A stretch of DNA of 9,683 nucleotides from an uncultured Rhodocyclaceae bacterium (GCA_937892345.1 CALAGF010000177.1:1-9683); one strand, 5' to 3'; shown: positions 1 to 6,419, counted from the stretch's first letter. Notes: generated from the letters alone by a model not told the origin. Translations and numbers: made by a program.

Positions 1-932
1 GGAAAGGCAAAATTGACCCAGATCTGGCGCCCGTCAGGACGAGCCATCACAAAAACCGGCTGACCGCGTACCGGAATACGCCCCACTTCTTTCCAGGTCG
101 CCACATCGACCACCAGCACTTCGTGGCGTCCGATCGCCGGCAGATAGGCTTTTCCCTGGGCCACCGACCACCCACGCAGGTGGGGCATCTTGAAAACCGG
201 CAACTTCTCTTCACCGCGCCCGTAATTTTCGAGGATCTTCCGACTGCCCTTTTCCGGTTGCCAGAGATCAAGCAGAGCAACGCCGTCCTCGCCGAAAAGT
301 CCCGCCAGATAGTGTCGGCCGTCCGGCGTAATCAAGCCATCGTAGGGTTGATTCCCCGCCGGATAATGCGTTGTGACAGGCTGCCGCGGATTACTGAAAT
401 CACTCACCCGAATTTCACCCGCCTCGAACAAGGCATAAGCGAATTTGTTGCCGGGAGCGTCCGCCAGTCCCACGACTTTGGAAAACTGACCTTCTCCATA
501 GGTGGCCGGCACCTCGGAAAGCAGCTCCAGCGTCTCGGCGTCAAACGCCTTGATCCCACCCGGTTTGTAGTTCTGCACTACGACCAGCCGACCATCCTGA
601 GAAATTGAGCCGCCAATGGCGTTACCGCTCTGAATGACCCGGTGGACCAGTTTGCCGGCCAGCATGTCGATTTTGTTCAGGCCGCCATCGCGCCCGAAAA
701 CGTAAGCGTAACGTCCATCCCGCGAATACACTGCCGAGGCATGTGAAAGATCACCCAAGCCGCCAATGCGTGCATAAGGCTGACCTGTACTGGTGCTCGC
801 CAGGGTGACATGACCGCTGGCGCGCTCAATGATGAGCGCCAAGTCGCCGGTACCCCGTGGCGTAATCGAGGCACAGGCCATGAGTGAGCAACAGGCTAGC
901 ACGACAACCAGGCGATGGATGAAATGGGTCAT
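1..932 (-). CDS. nirF: NirF, heme d1 biogenesis protein (3' end cut by window)
   Basis: About 310 codons are visible, reading from ATG at 932 to the window edge; the C-terminal part is missing (the family is about 390-400 residues). NirF acts in the periplasm late in heme d1 assembly, the cofactor of NirS. The N-terminus has a hydrophobic stretch ending in LMAC (Cys20), a good lipobox, which agrees with reports that some NirF proteins are lipoproteins. The body is a beta-propeller resembling the d1 domain of NirS: the segment around residues 61-84 (DLSHAS, DGRYAYVFGRDG) parallels the HISR and GRYVYVIGRDG block of the nirS product in this window, with His64 in the place of the d1-ligating His. 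The gene begins 8 nt after the nirC stop, so it is probably cotranscribed. No strong Shine-Dalgarno is visible. The assignment is firm from sequence style and gene order. Confidence 0.93.
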   Translation of the reverse strand, partial: MTHFIHRLVVVLACCSLMACASITPRGTGDLALIIERASGHVTLASTSTGQPYARIGGLGDLSHASAVYSRDGRYAYVFGRDGGLNKIDMLAGKLVHRVIQSGNAIGGSISQDGRLVVVQNYKPGGIKAFDAETLELLSEVPATYGEGQFSKVVGLADAPGNKFAYALFEAGEIRVSDFSNPRQPVTTHYPAGNQPYDGLITPDGRHYLAGLFGEDGVALLDLWQPEKGSRKILENYGRGEEKLPVFKMPHLRGWSVAQGKAYLPAIGRHEVLVVDVATWKEVGRIPVRGQPVFVMARPDGRQIWVNFAF

Positions 933-940
933 GTTCAAAT

Positions 941-1336
941 TCACTTTGGAAAACCGTGCATCAATTGTTCGACGATCCATTGCGCCTCGTCTTCGCTCAA
1001 GAAGCGTTGCCAAGGCGGCATCGCCGTACCAGGGCGACCGGCGTAAATCGTGGCGACCAAACCTTCGACGGATTTGTCACTCAAGGCGCCTGGCAACAGC
1101 GAAGGGCCGAGCCCGCCTTGCAAGCTCATACCATGACAGGAACCACATTCCTGCCTGACCATATGCGTCAATACCTGTTGCCGTGCTGACGACGGCGTAT
1201 CGGCAAAGGCAGTTCCTTGCAGAAAGAGCAGGAACGCCCCTGCCAATGCCAGCGATGCCCGCAACAACCACTGGAAGCGGACACGCTCGCGGCGCGTCCG
1301 GCTAGAACTTCTGTGCCTTGACATCGCCCTCGCCAT
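941..1336 (-). CDS. nirC: NirC, monoheme cytochrome c
   Basis: This 131-residue protein has a basic N-terminus, a hydrophobic segment (about residues 22-43) and a signal-peptidase-like site AFA|D near residue 45, so it should be exported to the periplasm. It carries one heme-c site, CGSCH at residues 64-68, and a C-terminal MPPW with Met106 as the likely sixth ligand, the layout of a class I cytochrome c. In denitrifiers NirC (cytochrome c55x) can pass electrons to NirS and may take part in making its d1 heme. The gene lies between a diheme cytochrome gene and nirF in a nirS operon, which supports the name. Its start overlaps the end of the upstream gene: by 35 nt from ATG 1336, or by 23 nt from ATG 1324. 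The second has a GAGGG a few bases upstream, so the shorter form (127 residues) is equally possible. Confidence 0.88.
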   Translation of the reverse strand: MARAMSRHRSSSRTRRERVRFQWLLRASLALAGAFLLFLQGTAFADTPSSARQQVLTHMVRQECGSCHGMSLQGGLGPSLLPGALSDKSVEGLVATIYAGRPGTAMPPWQRFLSEDEAQWIVEQLMHGFPK

Positions 1337-2135
1337 CCAAGCCTATGGTGTGCCCGAATGACACGTGATGGAAACGACCGCCGGCATGATCGGCATGAAT
1401 CGCCAAACCGAAATTCACTGGCTGCCCGGAGACCATGGGCGTTGCCCCTGCCAGTTTCCTGCTGAAGGTAATCGTCCAGCCTTCCGGGCCAAAACTGCCC
1501 TCGGCCTTGACGTTCGCACCACCGCCCTGCATGCGCCGCTGGTCGGTGATCCGTCCATCCGATACCTGTCCATTGCTCGACCATTGCATCAGGTCATAGC
1601 CGCCGCTAGTCACATATTTACTCTTGCTCTCTTTGGCACCCGGCATCGTGCGCGCATCTTCATGGCAGCTTGCCCAGCAGCCCACCTGATTGGCGAGCGG
1701 CACCTGCGCATCCGGGAAGAGCAAGGTGGCCTTCAGTGCATTGTCTTTGTCTGAATGATCAAACCCGCCGTCAGGTGCTTTGAAGCGCAATCGGACATAG
1801 AGCTGATTTGCATCGTAAGCAGCCTGCACCTGCACCGGATAGCTACGCACCTTGGGTGCGCCCGCCGGCTCCAGTTCCTTGGCAATCCGCTCCAGATCCA
1901 CATTGATCTCACCGCCCTCCACATGGCAGCCCGCACAGCTCTCCCCACGAGCCAGCCCCCGGCTGCCTCCATGCTTGCCCTTGCTTTGTATCCACTGGAA
2001 GGGCGTTGCCCCGGGATGAAAAACGTGGATGGCGGTGACTGGCACCTTGCTCCAGTCCGGGGCTGCACAGGCGCCTCCTGCGGTCAACACCAAACCGGCC
2101 ACCAAAAAACTGCTGAATATCATTCTTGGATTCAT
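1302..2135 (-). CDS. Diheme cytochrome c, c-552/EB_dh-type heme-binding domain
   Basis: This 277-residue exported protein has a signal peptide of about 24 residues (ACA|A cleavage). The N-terminal part has a normal heme-c site CAGCH (67-71). The rest resembles the cytochrome c-552/DMSO-reductase-like heme-binding domain of the ethylbenzene dehydrogenase gamma-subunit family, rich in beta strands (for example QLYVRLRFKA, GWTITFSRKL). Within it is a second site written CWASCH (153-158), a CX3CH pattern instead of CX2CH. By position it is likely an electron carrier to or from NirS in the periplasm; this is inference. Some nirS operons carry a diheme c-552 called NirB at a similar place, but I cannot show orthology and leave the symbol empty. 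The start at 2135 has AGGAG nine bases upstream. It lies 97 nt after nirS, and its 3' end overlaps nirC. Confidence 0.85.
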   Translation of the reverse strand: MNPRMIFSSFLVAGLVLTAGGACAAPDWSKVPVTAIHVFHPGATPFQWIQSKGKHGGSRGLARGESCAGCHVEGGEINVDLERIAKELEPAGAPKVRSYPVQVQAAYDANQLYVRLRFKAPDGGFDHSDKDNALKATLLFPDAQVPLANQVGCWASCHEDARTMPGAKESKSKYVTSGGYDLMQWSSNGQVSDGRITDQRRMQGGGANVKAEGSFGPEGWTITFSRKLAGATPMVSGQPVNFGLAIHADHAGGRFHHVSFGHTIGLDGEGDVKAQKF

Positions 2136-2180
2136 CGTATTGCGCTCCTGAAGCTACCGCTTTCCGACCCACCAGAGATT

Positions 2181-2200
2181 ACGGGGGCTTGCGCCCCCGT
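2181..2200 (-). other. Intercistronic GNRA-loop hairpin after nirS
   Basis: A perfect 8-bp inverted repeat ACGGGGGC / GCCCCCGT has a 4-nt loop that reads GCAA on the transcribed minus strand, a GNRA tetraloop. It lies 33 nt after the nirS stop and before the next cytochrome gene. There is no T-tract after it on the minus strand, so it is more likely an mRNA-stabilising or partial-attenuation element than a full terminator. Such an element would let nirS message exceed that of the downstream genes (inference). Confidence 0.65.
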
Positions 2201-2232
2201 ATCCTTGTGTCAGATCAAAAGCAGAAAATTGA

Positions 2233-3912
2233 TCAGTAGATGTCGTGCTGCGTGTTGTAGACGTTGAACTTGCCGGTCGGTGTGATCATTTTCGGATCGG
2301 TAATGACCTTCTTGACCTTCAGGGTTTCATCGTCATAAACAACCACGGCGGACTGATCGGTCTTGCCGCCCCACAGCGAAATCCAGACTTCCTTGCCATC
2401 AGCCGAGTATTCCGGATGCACGGCGCGCTTGACGGCCTTGGTTGGCGGCAGACCGGAGTCCTTGGCCACATTCAGCACAGCCTTCGGCTTGGACAGATCA
2501 GCCATATCCCAAACGGCAACGGACTCAGCCAGATCCTTGTCCGGGTTCTGCGGCGCATCCGCCCAGAAATGCTTGGACTTCGGATGCGTCTTGACGAACA
2601 GGTTGCCTGGAACGTGTTTGATTTCCTGAACCACCTTCCAATTGAACTGCTTGAACTTGGCGTGTTCCTTCTTTTCCGACGGCGTCGAAATCAGCGTCAC
2701 CACATCGGCGCCCAGGTGGCCCGTCGCCCAGACCGGCCCGTAGGTCGGATGAACGAAATTGGCGCCGCGACCCGGATGCGGGATCTTGGCGACATCGACC
2801 AGCGCAGCCAGCTTGCCAGTCTTGGTATCCACCGCAGCAATCTTGTTGGATGCATTGGCGGCAACCAAGAAGTAACGCTTGGAAGCATCCCAGCCGCCGT
2901 CATGCAGGAACTTGGCGGAAGCGATGGTCGTCGTCTTCAGGTTTTCGATGTCGGAATAATCGACCAGCAGGATCTGACCGGTTTCCTTGATGTTCACCAC
3001 CCATTCCGGCTTGATGAACGAGGCAACGATGGAAGCAACGCGCGGTTCCGGATGGTATTCGCCATCAACGGTCATGCCGCGGGTGGAAACGACCTTGCGC
3101 GGCTTCAGGGTATCGCCATCCATAATCACGTACTGGGGCGGCCAGTAGGAACCGGCGATTGCATACTTGTCTTCAAAGCCCTTGAACTTGGAGGTATCGA
3201 CCGAGCGGGCATCGAAGCCGATCTTGACTTCAGCCACAACGGCCGGCTTTTCCATCCACAGGTCGATCAGGCTCAGGCGACCGTCGCGACCGATAACGTA
3301 AACGTAACGACCGGAAGCTGAGAGGCGGGAGATGTGAACCGCATAGCCCGTCTTGACGATGGAGCGGATTTCCTTGGTATCACCGTCGATGAGCGCCACC
3401 TCACCCGTATCGCGAAGCGTGACCGAGAACATGTTCTTCAGGTTGAAGTTGTTCATTTGCTTCTTCGGACGCTGGTCGACCGGAACAATCACCTTCCAGG
3501 AATCCAGGGTTTCCTTGAAGCTGTATTCGGGCGGCACATCGGGCGTGTTCTGGATGTACTTGGACATCAGGCTGATTTCATCCTTGGTCAGGATGTCGTC
3601 AAAGTTGACCATGCCGCCATCGGTACCGTAACCGATGATTTTTTCCAGACGGCTCTGGCCGAGCTTGAGCGTACCGCCTTCGGTGACCTTGCCTTCCTTG
3701 TCTTTCTTCGTCCAGTGCGGCTCAAGATTCTTGCCGGTAGCGCCCTTGCGCAACACACCGTGACAGCCGGCACAACGTTCAAAATAAATTTTCTTGGCCT
3801 GTTCTTTTTCGGCAGCCGTCATTTCCGGCGCCTTGGCTTCCTGTGCAAACGCCGATCCGGCAGCCCCAGCCAGAATACCGAGTGCGATGATTCCGATAGC
3901 TCCTGCTTTCAT
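2233..3912 (-). CDS. nirS: Cytochrome cd1 nitrite reductase (NO-forming)
   Basis: NirS reduces nitrite to nitric oxide in the periplasm, the defining step of cd1-type denitrification. The 559-residue protein has a signal peptide (SAFA|Q near 23), a cytochrome c domain with CAGCH at 47-51 and Met101 (GGMVNF) as the likely distal heme c ligand, then the eight-bladed d1 propeller. His193 (AVHISR) fits the proximal d1 heme ligand. His337 (FLHDGG) and His379 (IPHPGR) are 42 residues apart, the spacing of the two catalytic histidines in the P. aeruginosa enzyme (His327/His369). The C-terminus ends in YNTQHDIY. The frame is open further upstream, but ATG 3912 is chosen because it has the strong ribosome site GGAGAGGAAAG just before it and starts directly into a signal peptide. 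It heads the minus-strand cluster and has an FNR/DNR box about 140 nt upstream. The length is normal and no key residue is missing. Confidence 0.97.
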   Translation of the reverse strand: MKAGAIGIIALGILAGAAGSAFAQEAKAPEMTAAEKEQAKKIYFERCAGCHGVLRKGATGKNLEPHWTKKDKEGKVTEGGTLKLGQSRLEKIIGYGTDGGMVNFDDILTKDEISLMSKYIQNTPDVPPEYSFKETLDSWKVIVPVDQRPKKQMNNFNLKNMFSVTLRDTGEVALIDGDTKEIRSIVKTGYAVHISRLSASGRYVYVIGRDGRLSLIDLWMEKPAVVAEVKIGFDARSVDTSKFKGFEDKYAIAGSYWPPQYVIMDGDTLKPRKVVSTRGMTVDGEYHPEPRVASIVASFIKPEWVVNIKETGQILLVDYSDIENLKTTTIASAKFLHDGGWDASKRYFLVAANASNKIAAVDTKTGKLAALVDVAKIPHPGRGANFVHPTYGPVWATGHLGADVVTLISTPSEKKEHAKFKQFNWKVVQEIKHVPGNLFVKTHPKSKHFWADAPQNPDKDLAESVAVWDMADLSKPKAVLNVAKDSGLPPTKAVKRAVHPEYSADGKEVWISLWGGKTDQSAVVVYDDETLKVKKVITDPKMITPTGKFNVYNTQHDIY

Positions 3913-4053
3913 CTTTCCTCTCCTAAGTTGGTTATTGCAACTGAACCCCCAGAGCAATAGGGCGAAGATTGATCTGCAGAGAAACCGGCGTCCTTGATGA
4001 TTGATAAATCTGGCGCCCATTTGCGGTATTTTTTTCGAAGCTACCCCAGACGA

Positions 4054-4067
4054 TTGATTTGCATCAA
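4054..4067. promoter_or_regulatory. FNR/DNR-type box in the divergent nirS promoter
   Basis: TTGAT-TTGC-ATCAA is a perfect match to the Crp/Fnr-family consensus TTGAT-N4-ATCAA used by FNR, ANR and DNR/NNR regulators. It lies between nirS (start 3912, minus) and the cytochrome c4-like gene (start 4125, plus). Its centre is about 64 nt from the plus-strand start and about 149 nt from the nirS start. It is the only full box I found in this gap, so both directions may depend on it. FNR and DNR cannot be told apart from the site alone. Confidence 0.85.
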
Positions 4068-4124
4068 TTTTTATTGGCACGAGCACATGAAAAAATCCGC
4101 TCCTCAACTATCTTGGAGATCCCG

Positions 4125-4793
4125 ATGCGCGCCTTTATTTGCTTCCTTTTACTCATGCTGGTGCATGCTGGGAGTCAGGCAGCAGACAGGGAAAAAGGCC
4201 AGGACATCAATGGAACCTGTGCAGCCTGCCACGGGGATGACGGGCGCGGCGGAAAGCGTGGCGAATACCCAAGAATCGCCGGTCAACAAGTCAAATACAT
4301 CGAAAATCAGCTTCGCAATTTCCGCTCGAGAGTCCGCGTCAATATCCCGATGTTTCCTTACACTCAGGAAAAAGAACTGTCGGATAACGATATCACCGAA
4401 ATATCGGCCTACCTTGCGGGGATCGAACTTTCTTCTGAAATGCCGAATTACCGAGGCGATGAAGATGCCCTCACCCGCCTGAAAATGGCTGAAAAAGTGA
4501 TGATCATTCCCCGCGCAGAAGGCGATATCGTCAAAGGCGGATCCCTATACCAGGAAGAATGCGCGCACTGCCATGGCAAAACCGGTATGGGGCGTGGGCA
4601 CTACCCGATGCTGGTCGGGCAATACACCAACTATCTCAAGCGCCAGACTGAACTCTTCCGCAAAGGCGACCGTCCTCACGACGAGGACGATAAATCAGGC
4701 GTATTAGGGGTACTGAGCAGCACTCAGATCGACGACATTCTCGCCTACATCACCACACTACAAAGACACCTCAACGGAGAGGCTGCTCACTGA
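4125..4793 (+). CDS. Diheme cytochrome c4-like protein
   Basis: This is a 222-residue exported protein with two cytochrome c domains in tandem, the plan of the cytochrome c4/c553 family, which carries electrons in the periplasm. A signal peptide ends near QAA|D (residues 20-21). The first heme site is CAACH (32-36) with Met76 in NIPMFPY as a possible sixth ligand; the second is CAHCH (146-150). In the second domain the stretch before LSSTQIDDI lacks the methionine usually found there, although Met162 (HYPMLVGQ) is nearby. Start ATG 4125 is chosen over an upstream in-frame ATG because GGAG lies six bases before it and translation begins directly into the signal peptide. It is divergent from nirS and shares the FNR/DNR box, so it is probably induced with denitrification and may donate electrons to NirS (inference). 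Confidence 0.9.
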   Translation: MRAFICFLLLMLVHAGSQAADREKGQDINGTCAACHGDDGRGGKRGEYPRIAGQQVKYIENQLRNFRSRVRVNIPMFPYTQEKELSDNDITEISAYLAGIELSSEMPNYRGDEDALTRLKMAEKVMIIPRAEGDIVKGGSLYQEECAHCHGKTGMGRGHYPMLVGQYTNYLKRQTELFRKGDRPHDEDDKSGVLGVLSSTQIDDILAYITTLQRHLNGEAAH

Positions 4794-4952
4794 ATTGATA
4801 CAGGTCAGGCACCTGCCGTCTCATTCAGCCGAGCCTGCCCGGGCTCACAGCACCGGGCCCAAAGATGTCTAGAGAGTCCGAACTCTGGCTTACCGAAGAA
4901 TTCCCTTGACCTGACGAAGCCAAGGTTCGGGCAGTTAGCTGAAAATTATCGG

Positions 4953-4969
4953 GATGGTCAATGACCATC
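4953..4969. repeat. Perfect inverted repeat, 8-bp arms
   Basis: GATGGTCA-A-TGACCATC is an exact palindrome around one central base. A one-base loop is too small for an RNA hairpin of full length, so a protein-binding dyad is the more natural reading. It is 160 nt after the cytochrome c4-like gene and not next to any recognised start. No matching regulator is known to me. Confidence 0.5.
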
Positions 4970-5103
4970 TTGTCTCTTGCCCTCCACATGCGGTAGTAAG
5001 GCAACTTTCCATTTAACGCCTGAGTCCGAAGAGATACAAGACTAGACATTTTTGGCCAAAGGCGTAGTCTGGAATTGCGCCCCGACAAGCAGTTGACCGG
5101 GGC

Positions 5104-5119
5104 CGAAATGAACATTTCG
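5104..5119. repeat. Perfect inverted repeat, 7-bp arms
   Basis: CGAAATG-AA-CATTTCG is an exact dyad with a two-base centre, lying about 60 nt upstream of the hairpin cluster at 5179-5218. A TTGACC that could serve as a -35 element lies at 5093-5098, but I see no good -10 at the right distance. It may be an operator for a plus-strand RNA; the evidence is only the symmetry and position. Confidence 0.4.
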
Positions 5120-5178
5120 ACAGGAGGCAGAATGACTGAGAGTCCGCCGCAAATTGAGATGATTGTGTAGTACCCAAA

Positions 5179-5259
5179 CGGCGAAAGCCGCAATGCTTCG
5201 GTCAATTGCTACGAAGCCAAAGATTTACGAAGCCCATGCGATGAAAAGCGTGGGCTTTT
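5179..5259 (+). ncRNA. Candidate structured small RNA ending in a terminator
   Basis: Three elements follow each other on the plus strand. The first is CGGC-GAAA-GCCG (5179-5190), a GNRA-capped stem. The second is GCTTCG (5195-5200), which can pair with CGAAGC at 5212-5217. The third is the terminator-like hairpin. GCAAT (5190-5194) can also pair with ATTGC (5205-5209), which crosses the second stem in pseudoknot order. ACGAAGCC occurs twice (5211-5218, 5227-5234), so GCTTCG could pair with the second copy and disrupt the terminator stem. No protein gene follows on the plus strand, so a trans-acting or 3'-UTR-derived RNA is more likely than a leader. It matches no RNA family I can name. Confidence 0.3.
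5230..5259 (+). terminator. Putative intrinsic terminator, plus strand
   Basis: A 10-bp stem (AAGCCCATGC with GCGTGGGCTT, one G-U pair, 8-nt loop) runs into TTTT at 5256-5259. The T-tract is on the plus strand, so it would stop transcription coming from the cytochrome c4-like gene or from a small RNA in the gap. On the minus strand it directly follows the DUF3079 stop but lacks a T-tract there. Confidence 0.6.
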
Positions 5260-5262
5260 CGC

Positions 5263-5490
5263 TTAATTGTCGCCGGTGTTGCCAATATTCGGCGCTGCGA
5301 TTGAGGGGTCGGGCGCATCTTCAATTCCCCAATCACCCCATTGATACCAATCATCCCCAAGCATTTCTGCCGGATGCTGCGTCCGACCCGAGCCGTTCCC
5401 GCACATGAGGTCTTTAGCTGGGCAATATTTATCGCAACCCCAGCAGATGCGCTCCGGATGCTTAGGGTGGAGGGGAAATTTCTTAGCCAT
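5263..5490 (-). CDS. DUF3079 family protein
   Basis: This 75-residue protein begins MAKKFPLHPKHPERICWGCD, the typical opening of DUF3079 proteins, which are common in proteobacteria and have no known function. Four cysteines at 16, 19, 23 and 30 (CX2CX3CX6C) followed by GNGS and RTQHPAE suggest a small metal site, probably zinc (inference). There is no signal peptide, so it should be cytoplasmic. The tail beyond about residue 55 is acidic and likely disordered. The gene is last in the minus-strand set, 45 nt after the DUF5710-type gene; no clear ribosome site is visible. It may be a separate unit, since this gap is the longest in the set. Confidence 0.85.
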   Translation of the reverse strand: MAKKFPLHPKHPERICWGCDKYCPAKDLMCGNGSGRTQHPAEMLGDDWYQWGDWGIEDAPDPSIAAPNIGNTGDN

Positions 5491-5535
5491 AAATAGAGGG
5501 AGCTAGTTCGCTAGAGCGGCCACAGGAAACAAACG

Positions 5536-5847
5536 CTAGCTTGAGAATGAATGCGGTTTGCACTTCTCGCATACTTCCCACGGAGGACATTTGCAGACCA
5601 CAGGCAGTTCGACATACTGGCTGCCAACATACACTTTCCCTGTTGATTCGCTCCTCATTGCCGCGGACTTTTTTGGAGGACTAGGGGCAACCTCGGAATC
5701 ATCGTGGGCGGTCGGTGACCATTTGGTGAAGGGCTGCATGTCGTCTTGGTTAACGACATACCAAACCTTACGTGCAGCATCCCATCTGGCCCCCAACTTT
5801 TTGGCTGCCTCCTTTTCGGCAAATGGCACCTTCAGATTAAATCTCAT
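5536..5847 (-). CDS. DUF5710-type protein with cysteine-rich tail
   Basis: This 103-residue protein's first 35 residues or so (RFNLKVPFAEKEAAKKLGAR, then WDAARKVWYV) match the DUF5710 pattern, a short domain found alone or attached to DNA-handling proteins such as primases and helicases. A low-complexity linker (about 42-70) leads to a C-terminal segment with CKC, PPWEVC and EKC: cysteines 85, 87, 93 and 96, spaced CXCX5CX2C, a possible zinc or metal site. No signal peptide. The start overlaps the stop of the flavin-reductase-like gene by one base (TGATG), a translational-coupling arrangement. The function is unknown; nucleic-acid or metal binding is a guess from the domain. Confidence 0.82.
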   Translation of the reverse strand: MRFNLKVPFAEKEAAKKLGARWDAARKVWYVVNQDDMQPFTKWSPTAHDDSEVAPSPPKKSAAMRSESTGKVYVGSQYVELPVVCKCPPWEVCEKCKPHSFSS

Positions 5848-6419
5848 CAGCCTTGCTCCACTTCAAACCCATCGCCCGTTGCAATGAAGCTGCCCCCTGC
5901 GATGTAGTGAATGGTTCGCTCAGCATCAGTACCGAAAGTCCAGCGTCCATTGTTGAAAACGTCGAGGTCCGCCCAAGCAGCAAGCACTTCTGCAATAAAC
6001 AGGTCGTAGCGCTTTTGATTGTGCTCTTCGGGAATCACTCTGCATTCGAGCCAAGCAACACAACCATCAATGAGTGGGGCCTGGACTTTGGAGGCCGGCG
6101 AAGTGCCAACTGCATAGGCGACAAACTTGTCCATTTCGCGGCCAGATTGCGAACCAACAGCCAAGACCTTGTCAGCGATGGCTTTGGTCGGAATACTCAG
6201 AACGAACTCCCCACTGCCCTCAATAAGCTCGCGTGTGAAAGAACGAGCATCAACGACTACAGCAACCTTGGGCGGGTCGAAATCCAAGGGCATGGCCCAG
6301 GAGGCTGCCATCACGTTACAACGGCCATCGTGAGCGCTTGAGACAAGGGTCACTGGCCCGTGATTCAAAAGCAGGTAAGACTTGGTGAGCTCAACGGGTT
6401 GGATTTTTTTCATGTGCAT
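5847..6419 (-). CDS. Flavin reductase-like FMN-binding protein
   Basis: This 190-residue protein is of the flavin reductase (PF01613-type) split-barrel family, which binds FMN and often reduces flavin with NAD(P)H or acts as a flavoenzyme itself. Visible family marks are NHGPVTLVSS (19-28), CNVMAASWAMPL (34-45), FDPPKVAVVV (47-56), the FVLSIP strand (72-77), SGREMDKF (92-99) and the C-terminal IHYIAGGSFIATG (170-182). It looks complete and cytoplasmic. The start is ATG 6419 or ATG 6413; neither has a clear Shine-Dalgarno. It follows the HugZ-like gene by 24 nt and overlaps the next gene by one base. The substrate cannot be read from sequence. Confidence 0.88.
   Translation of the reverse strand: MHMKKIQPVELTKSYLLLNHGPVTLVSSAHDGRCNVMAASWAMPLDFDPPKVAVVVDARSFTRELIEGSGEFVLSIPTKAIADKVLAVGSQSGREMDKFVAYAVGTSPASKVQAPLIDGCVAWLECRVIPEEHNQKRYDLFIAEVLAAWADLDVFNNGRWTFGTDAERTIHYIAGGSFIATGDGFEVEQG

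Larger units (their letters stand above)
4794..5262. other. Intergenic stretch without a convincing protein gene
   Basis: These 469 bases lie between the convergent cytochrome c4-like gene and the DUF3079 gene. All frames either break often or give protein with no recognisable pattern. A 126-codon minus-strand frame (4825-5205) and a roughly 48-codon plus-strand frame ending at TAG 5168-5170, which contains an AGGAGG-preceded ATG at 5133, were both considered and not accepted. The stretch holds two perfect dyads (4953-4969, 5104-5119), a hairpin cluster (5179-5218) and a terminator-like hairpin (5230-5259). It could be a small RNA locus or decayed accessory DNA. Confidence 0.5.

Noticed and set aside
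2245..3321. 358-codon plus-strand frame opposite nirS
   Set aside because: It is antisense to an unmistakable nirS; long shadow frames are expected in GC-rich coding DNA.
3991..4012. Second FNR-type box near TTGATGATTGATAA upstream of nirS
   Set aside because: Only a left half-site matches; the right half ATCAA is missing.
3913..4107. N-terminal 65-residue extension of the nirS reading frame
   Set aside because: It would run through the promoter region and the FNR box, and place the signal peptide internally; the ribosome site before ATG 3912 is far better.
4831..4846. GAGCC/GGCTC inverted repeat as a terminator of the cytochrome c4-like gene
   Set aside because: The stem is only 5 bp with no T-tract; the hairpin at 5230-5259 is a better terminator.
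5133..5170. Short plus-strand peptide starting after a strong AGGAGG (MTESPPQIEMIV)
   Set aside because: It is only 12 codons with no similarity I can name. The good ribosome site is notable, but one short peptide in a non-coding gap is weak evidence.
4825..5205. 126-codon minus-strand reading frame in the gap after the cytochrome c4-like gene
   Set aside because: The protein has no recognisable domain or convincing ribosome site, and it overlaps the terminator-bearing non-coding region; it reads like chance open sequence.
5171..5240. Cyclic di-GMP-I (GEMM) riboswitch
   Set aside because: The CAAAC, GCGAAAGC and GCAA pieces recall it, but the conserved core between the two main stems is not present and no gene follows on that strand.
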